Positions 48,274 through 57,998 of a DNA stretch of 64,000 nt are shown in pieces (position 1 is the stretch's first letter; the number at the start of each line of letters is the position of its first letter). This DNA is from Acidipropionibacterium virtanenii (lineage in GTDB: Bacteria > Actinomycetota > Actinomycetes > Propionibacteriales > Propionibacteriaceae): positions 1,364,001 to 1,428,000 of the forward strand of contig NZ_CP025198.1 in assembly GCF_003325455.1 (NCBI RefSeq). Reading direction: 5' to 3'. The notes beneath the pieces were generated by a model, which did not search any database, was not told the DNA's origin, and saw only the letters and a list, made by a program, of their open reading frames with translations. The translations under genes were made by a program, and so were the position numbers.

Positions 48274-49641
48274 TCAACGATCCGGGCGGGCCTGGCCGAA
48301 CAGGCCCCCCGGGTTGAGCGGCTCGGTGTCCCACTGCTCGCTCAGGCCCTCGGGGCTCCAGCACAGCCGCAGGGTGTGCGGGGTGGTGACCACGGCCAGG
48401 TCGATCGTCAGCTCGGCGCCGGACCAGCCACCTGAGGCGGCGATCTCCAGCTCGCCCTCGGGCAGGCGCAGGTGGGTGTGCAGCCATTCGCCGCAGCCCA
48501 CCCGGACGGCGGCCCTCCGCCCGTCGCTCCGCCGCCAGTCCAGCGTCCAGCCACTGCGCGCGGGGGTGATCGTCACCCGGTCCCCGTCGATCGTGGTGGC
48601 CCTCACCGTGCGCGCGGGCGCCGGATCCCCGCCGATCACGGGCACCTCGAGGGTGCGGCGATCCGGTTCGACGTCGTCATTGACACCCGTGGCCCGCGCC
48701 TCCAGGGCCGGCCACAGGTGGGTCCAGATGGCGTCCATCACGGGTTGGGCGCCGTCGATGTTGTTGGTGGTGACCACCACGGCGTCGGCCTCAGGAAGGA
48801 TCAGCGCGAGCTGGCCCATGGCTCCGTCGATCCGGTAGCCGTGGCGCGAGCGCCACACCTGCCAGCCGTATCCCATCCCCCAGTCGGGGCCTGTGACGCC
48901 ATCGGAGTCGATGTGGCTGACGCGATGTCCGGCGATCCAGTCGGCGGGCAGCAGCCGTCGGCCGGCGTGGACGCCGTCATCGGCCAGCAGCTGGGCGAAA
49001 CGGGCGAGCTGGTCGGGGCTCAGATGCATGCCGGAGTAGCCCAGCGGGATCCCGTCGAGATCCCGGGTCCAGGGCACCGGACCGATGCCGATCCGATCCA
49101 GTACCGGGCCGAGCAGGTCGGCGACGTCACGGCCGGTGGTGCGCGCCACGACGCGCGACAGCATCCAGGTGGCCAGGTTGTTGTAGGCGAAGGCCGTCCC
49201 CGGGGCGCTCACCGGCTCGGCGGCCAGGAAGGCCCGGGCCGTCTCCACACCGGTGGGACGCCGGTTCCAGGCCATCGCGGTGGCGACCTCGTCGGCCTGC
49301 TGCTGGCTGTGCCCGGTGGCCATCGCCAGGGCGTCGCGGATCCGGATGCGCCGGGCCCGCGGCCCGGCACCGTCGGTGGCCTCGGGCCACAGCTCGGCCA
49401 GGGTGTCCTGGTAGCCGAAGGCCCCGTCGGCGACGGCCAGCCCGACCGCCGCCGAGGTGAAGGTCTTCGAGCAGGAGTAGGCCAGGCACGGCTCGTCGCC
49501 GCCCCACGGCGCCCAGCGCACGTCGGCCAGGAGCCGGTCGTGCTGTCGGACCAGGAGGCTGTGGGGCCTGGCGCCGGTCCTCTCCACGGCTGTGAGGGTG
49601 GCGTCGAGAGCGGTGGTCAGATCCGCGACTGTGGGGGCCAT
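48274..49641 (-). CDS. Serine hydrolase of the beta-lactamase/PBP-like class C family
   Basis: 455 residues. SxxK in YSCSKTFTSAA (nucleophile Ser), YxN in FAYNNLATW, and GHSQQQADEVATAM nearby. No signal peptide is visible, so it may be cytoplasmic. The C-terminal 110 residues form a beta-rich domain, ending with LNPGGLFGQARPDR. The substrate is unknown and it should not be called a resistance enzyme without test. Convergent with gdhA. Confidence 0.85.
   Translation of the reverse strand: MAPTVADLTTALDATLTAVERTGARPHSLLVRQHDRLLADVRWAPWGGDEPCLAYSCSKTFTSAAVGLAVADGAFGYQDTLAELWPEATDGAGPRARRIRIRDALAMATGHSQQQADEVATAMAWNRRPTGVETARAFLAAEPVSAPGTAFAYNNLATWMLSRVVARTTGRDVADLLGPVLDRIGIGPVPWTRDLDGIPLGYSGMHLSPDQLARFAQLLADDGVHAGRRLLPADWIAGHRVSHIDSDGVTGPDWGMGYGWQVWRSRHGYRIDGAMGQLALILPEADAVVVTTNNIDGAQPVMDAIWTHLWPALEARATGVNDDVEPDRRTLEVPVIGGDPAPARTVRATTIDGDRVTITPARSGWTLDWRRSDGRRAAVRVGCGEWLHTHLRLPEGELEIAASGGWSGAELTIDLAVVTTPHTLRLCWSPEGLSEQWDTEPLNPGGLFGQARPDR
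48288..48307. terminator. 7-bp hairpin in convergent gdhA/hydrolase overlap region
   Basis: GGGCCTG, GCCGAA loop, CAGGCCC; lies within the last codons of the hydrolase gene, 23 bases after gdhA. Candidate shared terminator. Confidence 0.4.
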
Positions 49642-49697
49642 GAGGGAAGGATATGGCCGCCGCGACGATGGTGGGAGCCCGTGTCAGACTTGGGCGC

Positions 49698-50981
49698 GTG
49701 ACTGTCCTGATCGAGATCCTGGGCGCCCTGCTGTTCTTCGCGCTCATCATCGTGTCCGTCCTGCTCCACGAGTGCGGGCACTTCATCCCCGCCAAGATAT
49801 TCGGGGTGAAGGTCACCGAGTACTTCGCCGGCTTCGGGCCGAGGATCTGGTCGACGCGGCGCGGCGAGACCGAGTACGGGTTCAAGTGGATTCCGCTGGG
49901 CGGCTATGTGAAGCTGATCGGGATGTATCCGCGCCGTGTCGAACGACGCCGGCAGAATCGGCTGACCAGGCTGGCCGACGAGGCCCACGAGGTGGAGGCC
50001 GAGGACATCGGCCCGGGAGACGACGGCAGGATCTTCAGCGACAAGCCCGTGTGGCAACGGCTGGTCATCATGAGCGGGGGCATCCTCACCAACCTGCTGC
50101 TGGCCTTCCTCATCTTCTGGGCGGTCTTCGGGATCTACGGGCGCACCGGGCAGACGACGACCGTGGCCGCCGTCCAGGAGTGCGTGATCGCGGCCGATCG
50201 CACCGATCAGACATGCCGCACCGGTGATCCGGAGACCCCCGCCCGCCAGATGGGGCTGCGCGGCGGAGACACCATCGTCTCCTTCAACGGCCACGCCATC
50301 AGCTCCTGGGATCAGCTCTCCGATCTCATCCGCGCCAACCGGGACAGGCCGGCCGCCCTGGTGGTGGAGCGCAACGGGCAGCGGGTCAGTCTGCCAGTGG
50401 CCGACACCCGCCTCAACCAGGTTGCCGACCGGTTGGATCCCGGAAAGACCGTCGAGGCGGGTTTCCTGGGATTCAGCCCCGACACTGAGATCATCCACTC
50501 CGGGCCGCTCGACACCGCCGAGCAGATGTGGACCATGTCGAAGCAGGCCCTCTACGCCCTGGTGAGGCTGCCGGTGCTCACCTGGAATGTCGCCGCGGAC
50601 ATGGTCACAGGGCAGGCCCGCGACCTCAACAGCCCGATGAGCATCGTCGGCGCCTCCCGGATGGCCGGGGACGTGGCCGGCGACCGCGAACTGGGGATCG
50701 GCGACAAGGTCGCGATCGGCGGCAGCCTGCTGGGCTCCCTCAACCTCTTCCTGTTCTGGCTCAATGTCGTGCCGCTGCCCCCGATGGACGGCGGCCATAT
50801 CGCCGGGGCCGTCTACGAGTCGATCAAGCGGGCCATCTGGCGGCTGCGGGGCAAGGGCGACCCCGGCCCCGCCGATACCGCCATGATGCTGCCGGTGGCC
50901 TGGGCGATCGGCGTCGCGATGGTACTGATGGGGGTCGTGCTCATCGTCGCCGACATCGTCTCACCGGTGAAGATCCTCTGA
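49698..50981 (+). CDS. M50 site-2 protease (Rip1/RseP-like)
   Basis: 427 residues from the GTG at 49698; earlier in-frame starts at 49653 and 49668 are less likely because the first helix should lie at the very N-terminus. The zinc site is LLHECGHFIPAKIFG (HExxH) in helix 1, a PDZ domain at about 170-260 (GLRGGDTIVSFNGHAI), and the third ligand in NVVPLPPMDGGHIAGAVYE. Regulated intramembrane proteolysis of anti-sigma factors is known for Rip1. Confidence 0.93.
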   Translation: MTVLIEILGALLFFALIIVSVLLHECGHFIPAKIFGVKVTEYFAGFGPRIWSTRRGETEYGFKWIPLGGYVKLIGMYPRRVERRRQNRLTRLADEAHEVEAEDIGPGDDGRIFSDKPVWQRLVIMSGGILTNLLLAFLIFWAVFGIYGRTGQTTTVAAVQECVIAADRTDQTCRTGDPETPARQMGLRGGDTIVSFNGHAISSWDQLSDLIRANRDRPAALVVERNGQRVSLPVADTRLNQVADRLDPGKTVEAGFLGFSPDTEIIHSGPLDTAEQMWTMSKQALYALVRLPVLTWNVAADMVTGQARDLNSPMSIVGASRMAGDVAGDRELGIGDKVAIGGSLLGSLNLFLFWLNVVPLPPMDGGHIAGAVYESIKRAIWRLRGKGDPGPADTAMMLPVAWAIGVAMVLMGVVLIVADIVSPVKIL

Positions 50982-50984
50982 ACC

Positions 50985-51329
50985 TGGTGGAGAAATCCAC
51001 TGGGTTCCAATACGCGGTCGAGAAGCGTGGCGGTCCAGACGCCGAAGCGCCATCTCGCCGATCCCTCCTTGGCGGCCTGTCTGCTCGGAGCGGGCAGTGA
51101 GCGCCTCCTGGCGGACCTCAACATCCTGGGGTTCCTCTTCGAGTCGCAGGTCGTCCACGACCTGAGGGTCTTTGCGCAGGCGTCGGGTGCGCGTGGCGTG
51201 TTCCACTATCGCGATTCGAAGGGGCGCGACGAGATCGACGCCGTGATCGAGGCGAAGGACGGCCGATGGCCGGGCGTCGAGGTGAAGTTGGGCATCGAAG
51301 CGGTGGATGCCCGGATTGGTGCGGGGTGA
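50985..51329 (+). pseudogene. DUF4143-domain ATPase remnant, truncated at both ends
   Basis: About 115 codons in frame with no own start before the fragment's GTG at 51027. The sequence RSRSVAVQTPKRHLADPSLAACLL and [38 protein letters not shown] matches the C-terminal DUF4143 region of actinobacterial AAA+ (PF13173/DUF4143) proteins. The ATPase part is missing, and the end after [10 protein letters not shown] is cut. It sits between the Rip1-like gene and ispG, which are usually adjacent. Confidence 0.85.
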
Positions 51330-51373
51330 GAGACTGTGCGGTGGATAACGTCGACTTCAGGAGCTGGACCTCG

Positions 51374-52516
51374 ATGAGCGTCAATCTGGGTATGCCCAAA
51401 CCTCCCGTCCCCACCCTGGCGCCCCGCCGCCGGACCCGCCAGATCCGGGTCGGCGATGTGCTGGTCGGGGGTGACGCCCCCATCTCCGTGCAGTCGATGA
51501 CGACCACCAAGACCCACGACATCGGGGCCACTCTCCAGCAGATCGCGGCCCTCACCGCGGCCGGATGCGACATCGTACGGGTCGCCTGCCCCACCGACAA
51601 GGACGCCGCGGCGCTGCCGATCATCGCCCAGCAGTCTCAGATCCCGGTGATCGCCGACATCCACTTCCAGCCGAAGTACGTCTTCGAGGCCATTGAGGCC
51701 GGGTGCGGCGCGGTGCGCGTCAACCCGGGCAATATCCGCAAATTCGACGACCAGATCGCCGACATCTGCAAGTCCGCCACCGAGCACCGGGTGAGCCTGA
51801 GGATCGGCGTCAATGCCGGATCACTGGACCCGCGCCTGCTCGCCAAATACGGCTCCCCGACCGCCGAGGCACTCGTGGAGTCGGCCCTGTGGGAGGCCAG
51901 CCTCTTCGAGGCCGTCGGCTTCGGCGATTTCAAGATCTCGGTCAAGCATCACGACCCGGTGGTGATGATCAAGGCCTACGAGCAGCTCTCCGAGCAGTGC
52001 GACTACCCGCTGCACCTGGGAGTCACCGAGGCCGGCCCCGCCTTCCAGGGCACCATCAAGTCCTCGGTGGCATTCGGCCATCTGCTCGCCGAGGGGATCG
52101 GCGACACCATCCGCGTCTCGCTGTCGGCCGATCCGGTCGAGGAGGTCAAGGTCGGCATCAAGATCCTGGAGGCCCTCAACCTGCGCGAACGCGGCCTGGA
52201 GATCGTCTCCTGCCCCTCCTGCGGACGATGCCAGGTCGACGTCCTGACGCTGGCCAACCAGGTCACCGACGCCCTCGAGGGTCTCGACGCCCCGCTGCGG
52301 GTCGCCGTGATGGGGTGCGTCGTCAACGGTCTGGGGGAGGGCCGCGAGGCCGATCTCGGCGTGGCGGCAGGTAACGGCAAGGGCAAGATCTTCATGCACG
52401 GCGAGGTGATCCGGACCGTCCCCGAGCACGAGATCGTCCCGACCATCGTCGAGGAGGCCAACCGCCTCGCCTCACAGATCGGCGAGGCCGGCAGCCCCGC
52501 GGTGTCGGTCTCCTGA
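51374..52516 (+). CDS. ispG: (E)-4-hydroxy-3-methylbut-2-enyl-diphosphate synthase (GcpE/IspG)
   Basis: 380 residues from the ATG at 51374. Fe-S enzyme of the MEP pathway. Motifs are [48 protein letters not shown], and the cluster ligands in [12 protein letters not shown] with [16 protein letters not shown]-terminal TIM barrel plus C-terminal [4Fe-4S] domain. Pathway partner of dxr at 14.5 kb. Confidence 0.96.
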   Translation: MSVNLGMPKPPVPTLAPRRRTRQIRVGDVLVGGDAPISVQSMTTTKTHDIGATLQQIAALTAAGCDIVRVACPTDKDAAALPIIAQQSQIPVIADIHFQPKYVFEAIEAGCGAVRVNPGNIRKFDDQIADICKSATEHRVSLRIGVNAGSLDPRLLAKYGSPTAEALVESALWEASLFEAVGFGDFKISVKHHDPVVMIKAYEQLSEQCDYPLHLGVTEAGPAFQGTIKSSVAFGHLLAEGIGDTIRVSLSADPVEEVKVGIKILEALNLRERGLEIVSCPSCGRCQVDVLTLANQVTDALEGLDAPLRVAVMGCVVNGLGEGREADLGVAAGNGKGKIFMHGEVIRTVPEHEIVPTIVEEANRLASQIGEAGSPAVSVS

Positions 52517-52517
52517 G

Positions 52518-53351
52518 ATGGGCACCCGGATCCGGGTGCTCGACGACACCGACCTGCCGGCCGCCCGGGAGCTGGCGTCGGCCGATCCCCTCACCAATGT
52601 CTTCCTGCTCTCCCGGATGTCCGAGGGCGGCCTTGACCGGTCTCGCCTCGGGTGCCCGGTCCATGGTGCCTGGCAGGGCCGGGAACTGGTCGGGATGCTC
52701 CATGCCGGCGCGAACCTGGTGCCCTGCGGGGAACCGGGAGCGGTGGCCCAGCTGGCCTCCCACGTCGGCCCGTGGCGGCGCTCCTCCTCGATCATGGGCC
52801 GTTCGGACCTGGTGATGGGACTGCACGCCGAGCTGTCGCGACGGTGGGGCCATCCCTGGTCACGCACCCGCGAGATCCGCGCCCATCAGCCGCTGCTCGT
52901 CCTCGACGGAGAACCCGCGATCACCCCGGACCCTCGGGTCCGCAGGATCGACGACGCCGACTTCGACTCGTACTTCCGGGCCGCGGTGGCCATGTACACC
53001 GAGGAGGTCGGCGTCTCTCCGATCGACCCGACGCACAGCTACCGCCGGCACATGCGGCAGCTCGTCCGGCGCGGCCAGTGCTTCGGGATCGTCGAGGACG
53101 GCCAGGTCCGCTGGAAGTCCGACATCGGCGTCGCGTGGCGCGACGTCTGCCAGATCCAGGGGGTGTGGCTGGATCCCGCACTGCGCGGTCACGGCGCTTC
53201 TGCGCGCGCCATGGCAGGCGTGGCCAGGCTGTGCCGTCGCCGCCACAGCACCGTCTCCCTGTACGTCAACGACTTCAACACCCGGGCGCTGAGGATGTAC
53301 CGGCAGGTCGGCTTCCGCGACGCCGGGGAGATGGCGACCGTCCTCTACTGA
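52518..53351 (+). CDS. GNAT-family acetyltransferase with DUF4081 domain
   Basis: 277 residues. An N-terminal DUF4081-like domain (DLPAARELASADPLTNVFLLSRM, LGCPVHGAWQGREL) and a C-terminal GNAT domain (WLDPALRGHGASARAMAGVARL, LYVNDFNTRALRMYRQVGF). In actinobacteria this gene regularly follows ispG; the substrate is unknown. One base separates it from ispG, so it is probably in the same operon. Confidence 0.9.
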   Translation: MGTRIRVLDDTDLPAARELASADPLTNVFLLSRMSEGGLDRSRLGCPVHGAWQGRELVGMLHAGANLVPCGEPGAVAQLASHVGPWRRSSSIMGRSDLVMGLHAELSRRWGHPWSRTREIRAHQPLLVLDGEPAITPDPRVRRIDDADFDSYFRAAVAMYTEEVGVSPIDPTHSYRRHMRQLVRRGQCFGIVEDGQVRWKSDIGVAWRDVCQIQGVWLDPALRGHGASARAMAGVARLCRRRHSTVSLYVNDFNTRALRMYRQVGFRDAGEMATVLY

Positions 53352-55496
53352 TCAGCCATGGTGGCCCCCGTCGTGGCCTCCGCCTCCATGGCCGCCGTGC
53401 ATGGCCAGGATGTCGCGGGGCAGCACGACGAAGGGGCGCATCATGGTGTGGTCCTCGTGGTCGAGGATGTGGCAGTGGTACATGAACTCGCCGGTCGCCC
53501 CGCCGAAGCGCCCCAGCACGCTGACGACCTCACCGGGCTGGACCACCCAGGTGTCCTTGGTGCCCCCGGTCACCGGATCGATCGCCGGTCCGGGGCCGGG
53601 CACCGGGAGCGGCGACGGGGTCGAGCCGGTGGCCGGATCGAATCCCGGCACGTTGCCCCCCTGCCCCAGTGCCCAGGCGCGGCGCTCGATCATCTGGAAC
53701 GACGTCATGTGGATGTGCATCGGATGGGCCGGCCCGCCGAGATGGATGACGTTCCACCGGATCCATGCCCCCTCGGCGATCATGATCGTCACGGTGTCGT
53801 CGAAGAGCTTCGCCGCGGCTCTGAGCACCAGCGGGCTCTGACCCGGGCCTCCGGCCAGCCGGATGACGTCGTGGGCGCCCACCTGGTGCGGCGGCAGGTC
53901 GCTGATGTCGGCCATCTCCCACAACTGGGGGTGGCCGCCGCCCTCGGTTCCGGGCGGGGCCACCACGAGCCAGATCTGCTGCTCGGGGGCGATGACGTCG
54001 TGGTGGGGATCGGGGCCCACCACGATCCGGTTGTCGGGCCGCAGCGTCCACCGCTGGTTCGGCGAGAGCTTGGCGGGCAGGGTGAACGAGTCGCGGACCG
54101 GGGTGTCGCCGACCCGGATCTGCAGCGCCGTGGCGTCGGCCTGGCCGGGCTGGGGGCGCAGCACCGTCGCGTTCTCGTTGCGCAGTTCGAGGGTGCGACC
54201 AGCCAGGGACGCGAGGTTCACCAGCACGTCCATCCGCTCCCCGGGGCCCAGGTTCACCGCTCCGCCGGGAGCGGTGGCCGGGGCTGGAAGCAGTCCGGCA
54301 TCGGTGCCGATCACCACCAGGGCATCGGGCAGCCGGTGCATGCCGAAGGCGGTCGGGTCGTCGCCGAAGCCGCCATCGGTACGGGCCGGCAGAGGGGCGC
54401 TGCCGGCCGGGATGTTCTCCTCGGTGGTGTCGTAGAGGGCCAGCCTCAGGATCCGGGCGTTGGAGGCGTTGAGCAGGCGCAGCCGCTGCCAGCAGGGCTG
54501 GGCGCGGTTGGTCGGCCAGATCTTCCCGTTGACGAGCGTGTACGGGCCGGTGACGGGGATCTCCGTCGCCGCATCGCCCTCGCCGATACCCGCCTGCTTG
54601 TAGAGCGCCCGCCCGGTCGGGGCGAAGGAGTCGCTCCCGCCGGGTTCGGTCTCCAGGTTGACGTCGCGGATCGCCAGCACCAGCTCCCGGTCGCCCGACA
54701 GCAGGCACAGGGCATCCTCGACGTCGTCGCGGATGAGATAGAAACCGGCCAGTCCCGCGTAGACGCTGAAGCGGGTGACCGCCATCGCATGGTCGTGGTA
54801 CCACAGCGTCGCCGACTCCTGCTCGTTCGGATAGCTGCATCGCGTCCAGCGGCCGGGAAGGGCCACGTTGTGCGCCCATCCGTCGTTGTGGCCGTCGGTG
54901 AGGGATCCGTGCAGGTGGACGACGGTGGCCGAGCGGATGGCGTCGGTGCCCGGCAGCATGGGGTAGGCGTTCTCCGGATCATCGTGCCCGTGGCTCTCGT
55001 GGGCCTCCATACGACCGCCCGGCAGGTTGGCCAGCCTGACCGTGGCGCCGACGCCGCCCGGCTGGGGTGGCACGCGCACCACGTCGTAGGGCAGTGCCGC
55101 GCGCTCGGCGTGCATGGTGGTGACGAGATCGTTGCCCCAGTCGACGCGCACCTCGCGGCCCGATCCCACCACGATGGTCGGTCCGGGAATCGAGCCCTCG
55201 TAGGCCCAGACGACGGTCTCGGGAAGGTCGGCGTGCAGCTGCGTCCGTACCGGCCGGGCGCAGATCGGCAGGGGCCGGTCCTCCGGCAGCTGCCGGGCGT
55301 CGATGACCGGTGGTTGCGGCAGCTCGTCGCGGAACTTCACCAGGCCCAGTGTCGAGGGCTCCGCGGGGCCGGGCGGAGCCGCGCCCGTCACCGACAGGCT
55401 GCGTGGGGCGGTGGGGACGGTGGGCAGTGCCAGGCTGCCGGTCTCGGCGAGAGCGCGCAGCCTGGCCTCGGATTCGGGAACGGGTTCTACAGTCAT
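53352..55496 (-). CDS. Multicopper oxidase (phenoxazinone-synthase/CotA-like)
   Basis: 714 residues from the ATG at 55496 (AAGGAG upstream; a GTG one codon earlier is possible). The copper-binding sequences are all present: VVHLHGSLTDGH, LWYHDHAMA, HPMHIHMTSF and YHCHILDHEDHTMMRPFV. The C-terminus is His/Gly-rich. No Sec or Tat signal peptide is seen. Oxidises phenols or metals with O2; substrate unknown. It ends against the GNAT gene with no gap. Confidence 0.92.
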   Translation of the reverse strand: MTVEPVPESEARLRALAETGSLALPTVPTAPRSLSVTGAAPPGPAEPSTLGLVKFRDELPQPPVIDARQLPEDRPLPICARPVRTQLHADLPETVVWAYEGSIPGPTIVVGSGREVRVDWGNDLVTTMHAERAALPYDVVRVPPQPGGVGATVRLANLPGGRMEAHESHGHDDPENAYPMLPGTDAIRSATVVHLHGSLTDGHNDGWAHNVALPGRWTRCSYPNEQESATLWYHDHAMAVTRFSVYAGLAGFYLIRDDVEDALCLLSGDRELVLAIRDVNLETEPGGSDSFAPTGRALYKQAGIGEGDAATEIPVTGPYTLVNGKIWPTNRAQPCWQRLRLLNASNARILRLALYDTTEENIPAGSAPLPARTDGGFGDDPTAFGMHRLPDALVVIGTDAGLLPAPATAPGGAVNLGPGERMDVLVNLASLAGRTLELRNENATVLRPQPGQADATALQIRVGDTPVRDSFTLPAKLSPNQRWTLRPDNRIVVGPDPHHDVIAPEQQIWLVVAPPGTEGGGHPQLWEMADISDLPPHQVGAHDVIRLAGGPGQSPLVLRAAAKLFDDTVTIMIAEGAWIRWNVIHLGGPAHPMHIHMTSFQMIERRAWALGQGGNVPGFDPATGSTPSPLPVPGPGPAIDPVTGGTKDTWVVQPGEVVSVLGRFGGATGEFMYHCHILDHEDHTMMRPFVVLPRDILAMHGGHGGGGHDGGHHG

Positions 55497-55635
55497 CACA
55501 TACTCCTTGTCGGGAGGACGGCGCAGTGATCGGCGTCCCGGTTCGGCATCGAACGGGCGGTAGCAATGTGATCCCCAGAGCGCCGTGTATACACCGCCAT
55601 GGGTTCAGGCCGGCCGGGGCCCCAGTGGCAGAGAC

Positions 55636-55782
55636 GATCTGCTCGAGGACCACTTCGGCTCGATGGACGTTCTGGAGAAGATCGCCGGCCGGAGCGTCGA
55701 CCTAGTCGTCACCCGGTCGGTGAGGAATCCGTACTTCATGGCGTCGGCCATGCGTGGTGCAGAGGATTTCTATGCGGCCTGA
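55636..55782 (+). pseudogene. MNT-type nucleotidyltransferase fragment (5' truncated)
   Basis: In frame, LLEDHFGSMDVLEKIAGRSVDLVV and SVRNPYFMASAMRGAEDFYAA resemble the C-terminus of small nucleotidyltransferases of HEPN/MNT toxin-antitoxin pairs. The catalytic GSxxxG part is absent. The end overlaps the ATG at 55772 (TATGCGGCCTGA), as in intact MNT-HEPN pairs. The 55500-55635 stretch carries the multicopper oxidase ribosome site; no other gene is seen there. Confidence 0.75.
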
Positions 55783-56239
55783 TACCCCGGCCTATTTGTG
55801 GGATGCCGCGAGGGCGGCAAGAGCGATTGAGAGCTTTGCCACGGCTCGAAGCCACGAGGAGTTCGGTGGAGGCCTGCTGCTCCTGCGCCAGGACATGGTC
55901 CAGATGTGCGCCGCCGACATGTACGGCGTGTCCCAGCCCGCCGTCTCCCGCATCTGGCGACGCATCCTGCCACTCATGGATGAGGCCCTGACCCCGGCCG
56001 ACGCGTGGAGCTTCATCACCGACTGGCTCGACGCCGACCAGGCCTGGGTGCCCACACCGGGAGGCCGCCACCGCGACATCCTCGGACGGCTCCTCATCGA
56101 AGGCGATCTGCGTGGAAACCTCGTCACCGACGCGCACCTGGCAGCGCTCGCCATCGAGCACGGCACCAGGATCTGTTCCTTCGACAGCGACTTCGCCCGT
56201 TTCGACGGCCTCGGCTGGATCAACCCCGACCGCCGATAG
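55772..56239 (+). pseudogene. Mosaic ORF: HEPN start, transposase HTH piece, PIN domain end
   Basis: 155 codons in one frame made of three unrelated pieces. 55772-55864 (MRPDTPAYLWDAARAARAIESF) is the start of a HEPN/DUF86 protein. 55865-55990 (DMVQMCAADMYGVSQPAVSRIWRRI) is a transposase helix-turn-helix fragment. 55991-56239 (AWSFITDWLDADQAWVPTPGGRH, NLVTDAHLAALAIEHG, CSFDSDFARF) is the C-terminal half of a VapC-like PIN nuclease with its downstream Asp residues but lacking the first Asp. It looks like a scar of deletions and insertion rather than a working gene. Confidence 0.75.
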
Positions 56240-56339
56240 CGCCATCGCCATGCGGCGGGGCTTGAGGGGACAGGGCGGCTCCCGCGAAACACTGCTGTAA
56301 CGACGACCACCGGCCGCTGTAACACGACTCGGCCAGCAT

Positions 56340-57998
56340 GTGGCCATGGAGTCACTGCTCGACGGGTATCCGACCTCCCCGCTCATCCACGATGAGTTGC
56401 TGGACGGCGACGGCGTCCGTCCCCAGTGCGCCCGGCTGGCCGGGGGATTCGACCGGCTCGGCGTCGAGGAGGTGCGCTCCCGGGCCGCCTACCTGGCCTC
56501 CCGCTACGTCGACTCCGGTGTCACCTTCGATCTGGGCGGCACCGAGAAGCCCTTCCCCCTCGACATCATGCCGAGGATCATCGAGGCCTCCGAATGGGAC
56601 ACCATCAGCACCGGCGTGGCTCAGCGCGTCTACACCCTGGAGCGGTTCCTCGGCGACGTCTACGGCTCCGGCCAGGTCTTCGACGACGGCGTCGTGCCCC
56701 GCAGGCTGGTGGTCTCCTCGCCCAACTTCGTGCGCCAGGTGGCCGGCTTCGCCCCTGCGAACGGGGTGCGGATCCACGTCGCGGGGATCGATCTCATCCG
56801 CGACGGCGACGGCACCATGCGGGTCCTGGAGGACAACGTCCGGATCCCCTCGGGCGTCTCCTACGTCCTCACCAACCGGGCCGCGATGGCCGCCGGCATG
56901 CCCGACATCATGCGCCAGCACAATGTGGAGCCGGTCGATGTCTACCCCTCCCGGCTGCGCGCCGCGCTGGAGGCGGCCGCACCCGCCGGGGTCTCGGAAC
57001 CCAATGTCGTGGTGCTGACCCCCGGCGTCTACAACTCGGCCTACTACGAGCACTCCCTGCTCGCCCGCACCATGGGCGTGCCACTGGTCGAGGGTCCCGA
57101 TCTGGTGTGCCGCCAGGGCCGGGTCTACGTGCGCACCACATCCGGGCTCAACCGGGTCGACGTCATCTACCGCAGAGTCGACGACGAGTTCATCGATCCG
57201 GTGCATTTCCGCCCCGACTCCGTGCTGGGCGCCGCGGGCCTGGTGTCGGCGATCGCCAACGGCGCGGTGACGGTGGCCAACGGGATCGGCAACGGGGTCG
57301 CCGACGACAAGCTCATCTACACCTACCTGCCCGATCTCATCCGCTACTACTGCGGCGAGGAACCGGTGCTGCCCAATGTCGACTCCTGGCGGCTGGAGGA
57401 GCCCGACTCGCTCGCGGAGGTCCTCGACCGCCTCGACGAGCTCGTCGTCAAACCGGTCGACGGATCCGGAGGCAAGGGCATCATCATGGGCCCCGAGTGC
57501 ACCGCCGCCCAGCTGGACGCCGCCCGCGCCAGGTTGTGCGCCGACCCGCGCGGATGGATCGCCCAGCCGCTCGTGCAGCTGTCCACCGTCCCCACCTTCG
57601 TCGACGACAGGCTGCGCCCCCGACGGGTCGACCTGCGGCCCTTCGCCATCAACGACGGGGACTCCATCTGGGTGCTGCCCGGCGGTCTCACCCGGGTGGC
57701 TCTGAGAGAGGGCCAGTTCATCGTCAACTCCTCCCAGGGCGGCGGATCGAAGGACACCTGGGTGCTCGGGGCGCCGGGGGCCCGCAGGCCCGACCGGCCG
57801 CCCGCCATCGGTATCCAGGCCGAGGCCCCGCCGCGCCAGGCCGAGCCGCGACTCGCGGCGTCGGGCCCCATGGACCAGCCCGACCGATCGATCTGGGAGG
57901 CCCAGCAGGGCCAGCAGCAGCAGACCGGGCCCCGGAGCCGGCCGGATCGCCAGGATCGGGCTGATCGCCGTGCAGAGCAGGGGAAGCCGACATGTTGA
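56340..57998 (+). CDS. Circularly permuted ATP-grasp protein (DUF404/DUF407)
   Basis: 552 residues; GTG start (ATG at 56346 two codons later is possible). Contains DLGGTEKPFPLDIMPRII, RFLGDVYG, VLEDNVRIPSGVSYVLTNR, LPNVDSWRL and LVVKPVDGSGGKGIIMGP, features of the circularly permuted ATP-grasp type 2 family. Residues from about 480 are a disordered Gln/Arg/Pro-rich tail. With the alpha-E and transglutaminase genes that follow, this is a known but little-studied trio thought to make or trim a peptide. It overlaps the next gene. Confidence 0.9.
   Translation: MAMESLLDGYPTSPLIHDELLDGDGVRPQCARLAGGFDRLGVEEVRSRAAYLASRYVDSGVTFDLGGTEKPFPLDIMPRIIEASEWDTISTGVAQRVYTLERFLGDVYGSGQVFDDGVVPRRLVVSSPNFVRQVAGFAPANGVRIHVAGIDLIRDGDGTMRVLEDNVRIPSGVSYVLTNRAAMAAGMPDIMRQHNVEPVDVYPSRLRAALEAAAPAGVSEPNVVVLTPGVYNSAYYEHSLLARTMGVPLVEGPDLVCRQGRVYVRTTSGLNRVDVIYRRVDDEFIDPVHFRPDSVLGAAGLVSAIANGAVTVANGIGNGVADDKLIYTYLPDLIRYYCGEEPVLPNVDSWRLEEPDSLAEVLDRLDELVVKPVDGSGGKGIIMGPECTAAQLDAARARLCADPRGWIAQPLVQLSTVPTFVDDRLRPRRVDLRPFAINDGDSIWVLPGGLTRVALREGQFIVNSSQGGGSKDTWVLGAPGARRPDRPPAIGIQAEAPPRQAEPRLAASGPMDQPDRSIWEAQQGQQQQTGPRSRPDRQDRADRRAEQGKPTC

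Noticed and set aside
48274-49641. Serine hydrolase as an antibiotic-resistance beta-lactamase
   Set aside because: SxxK and YxN exist, but no signal peptide or KTG-type resistance hallmark was found; many such hydrolases are not beta-lactamases.
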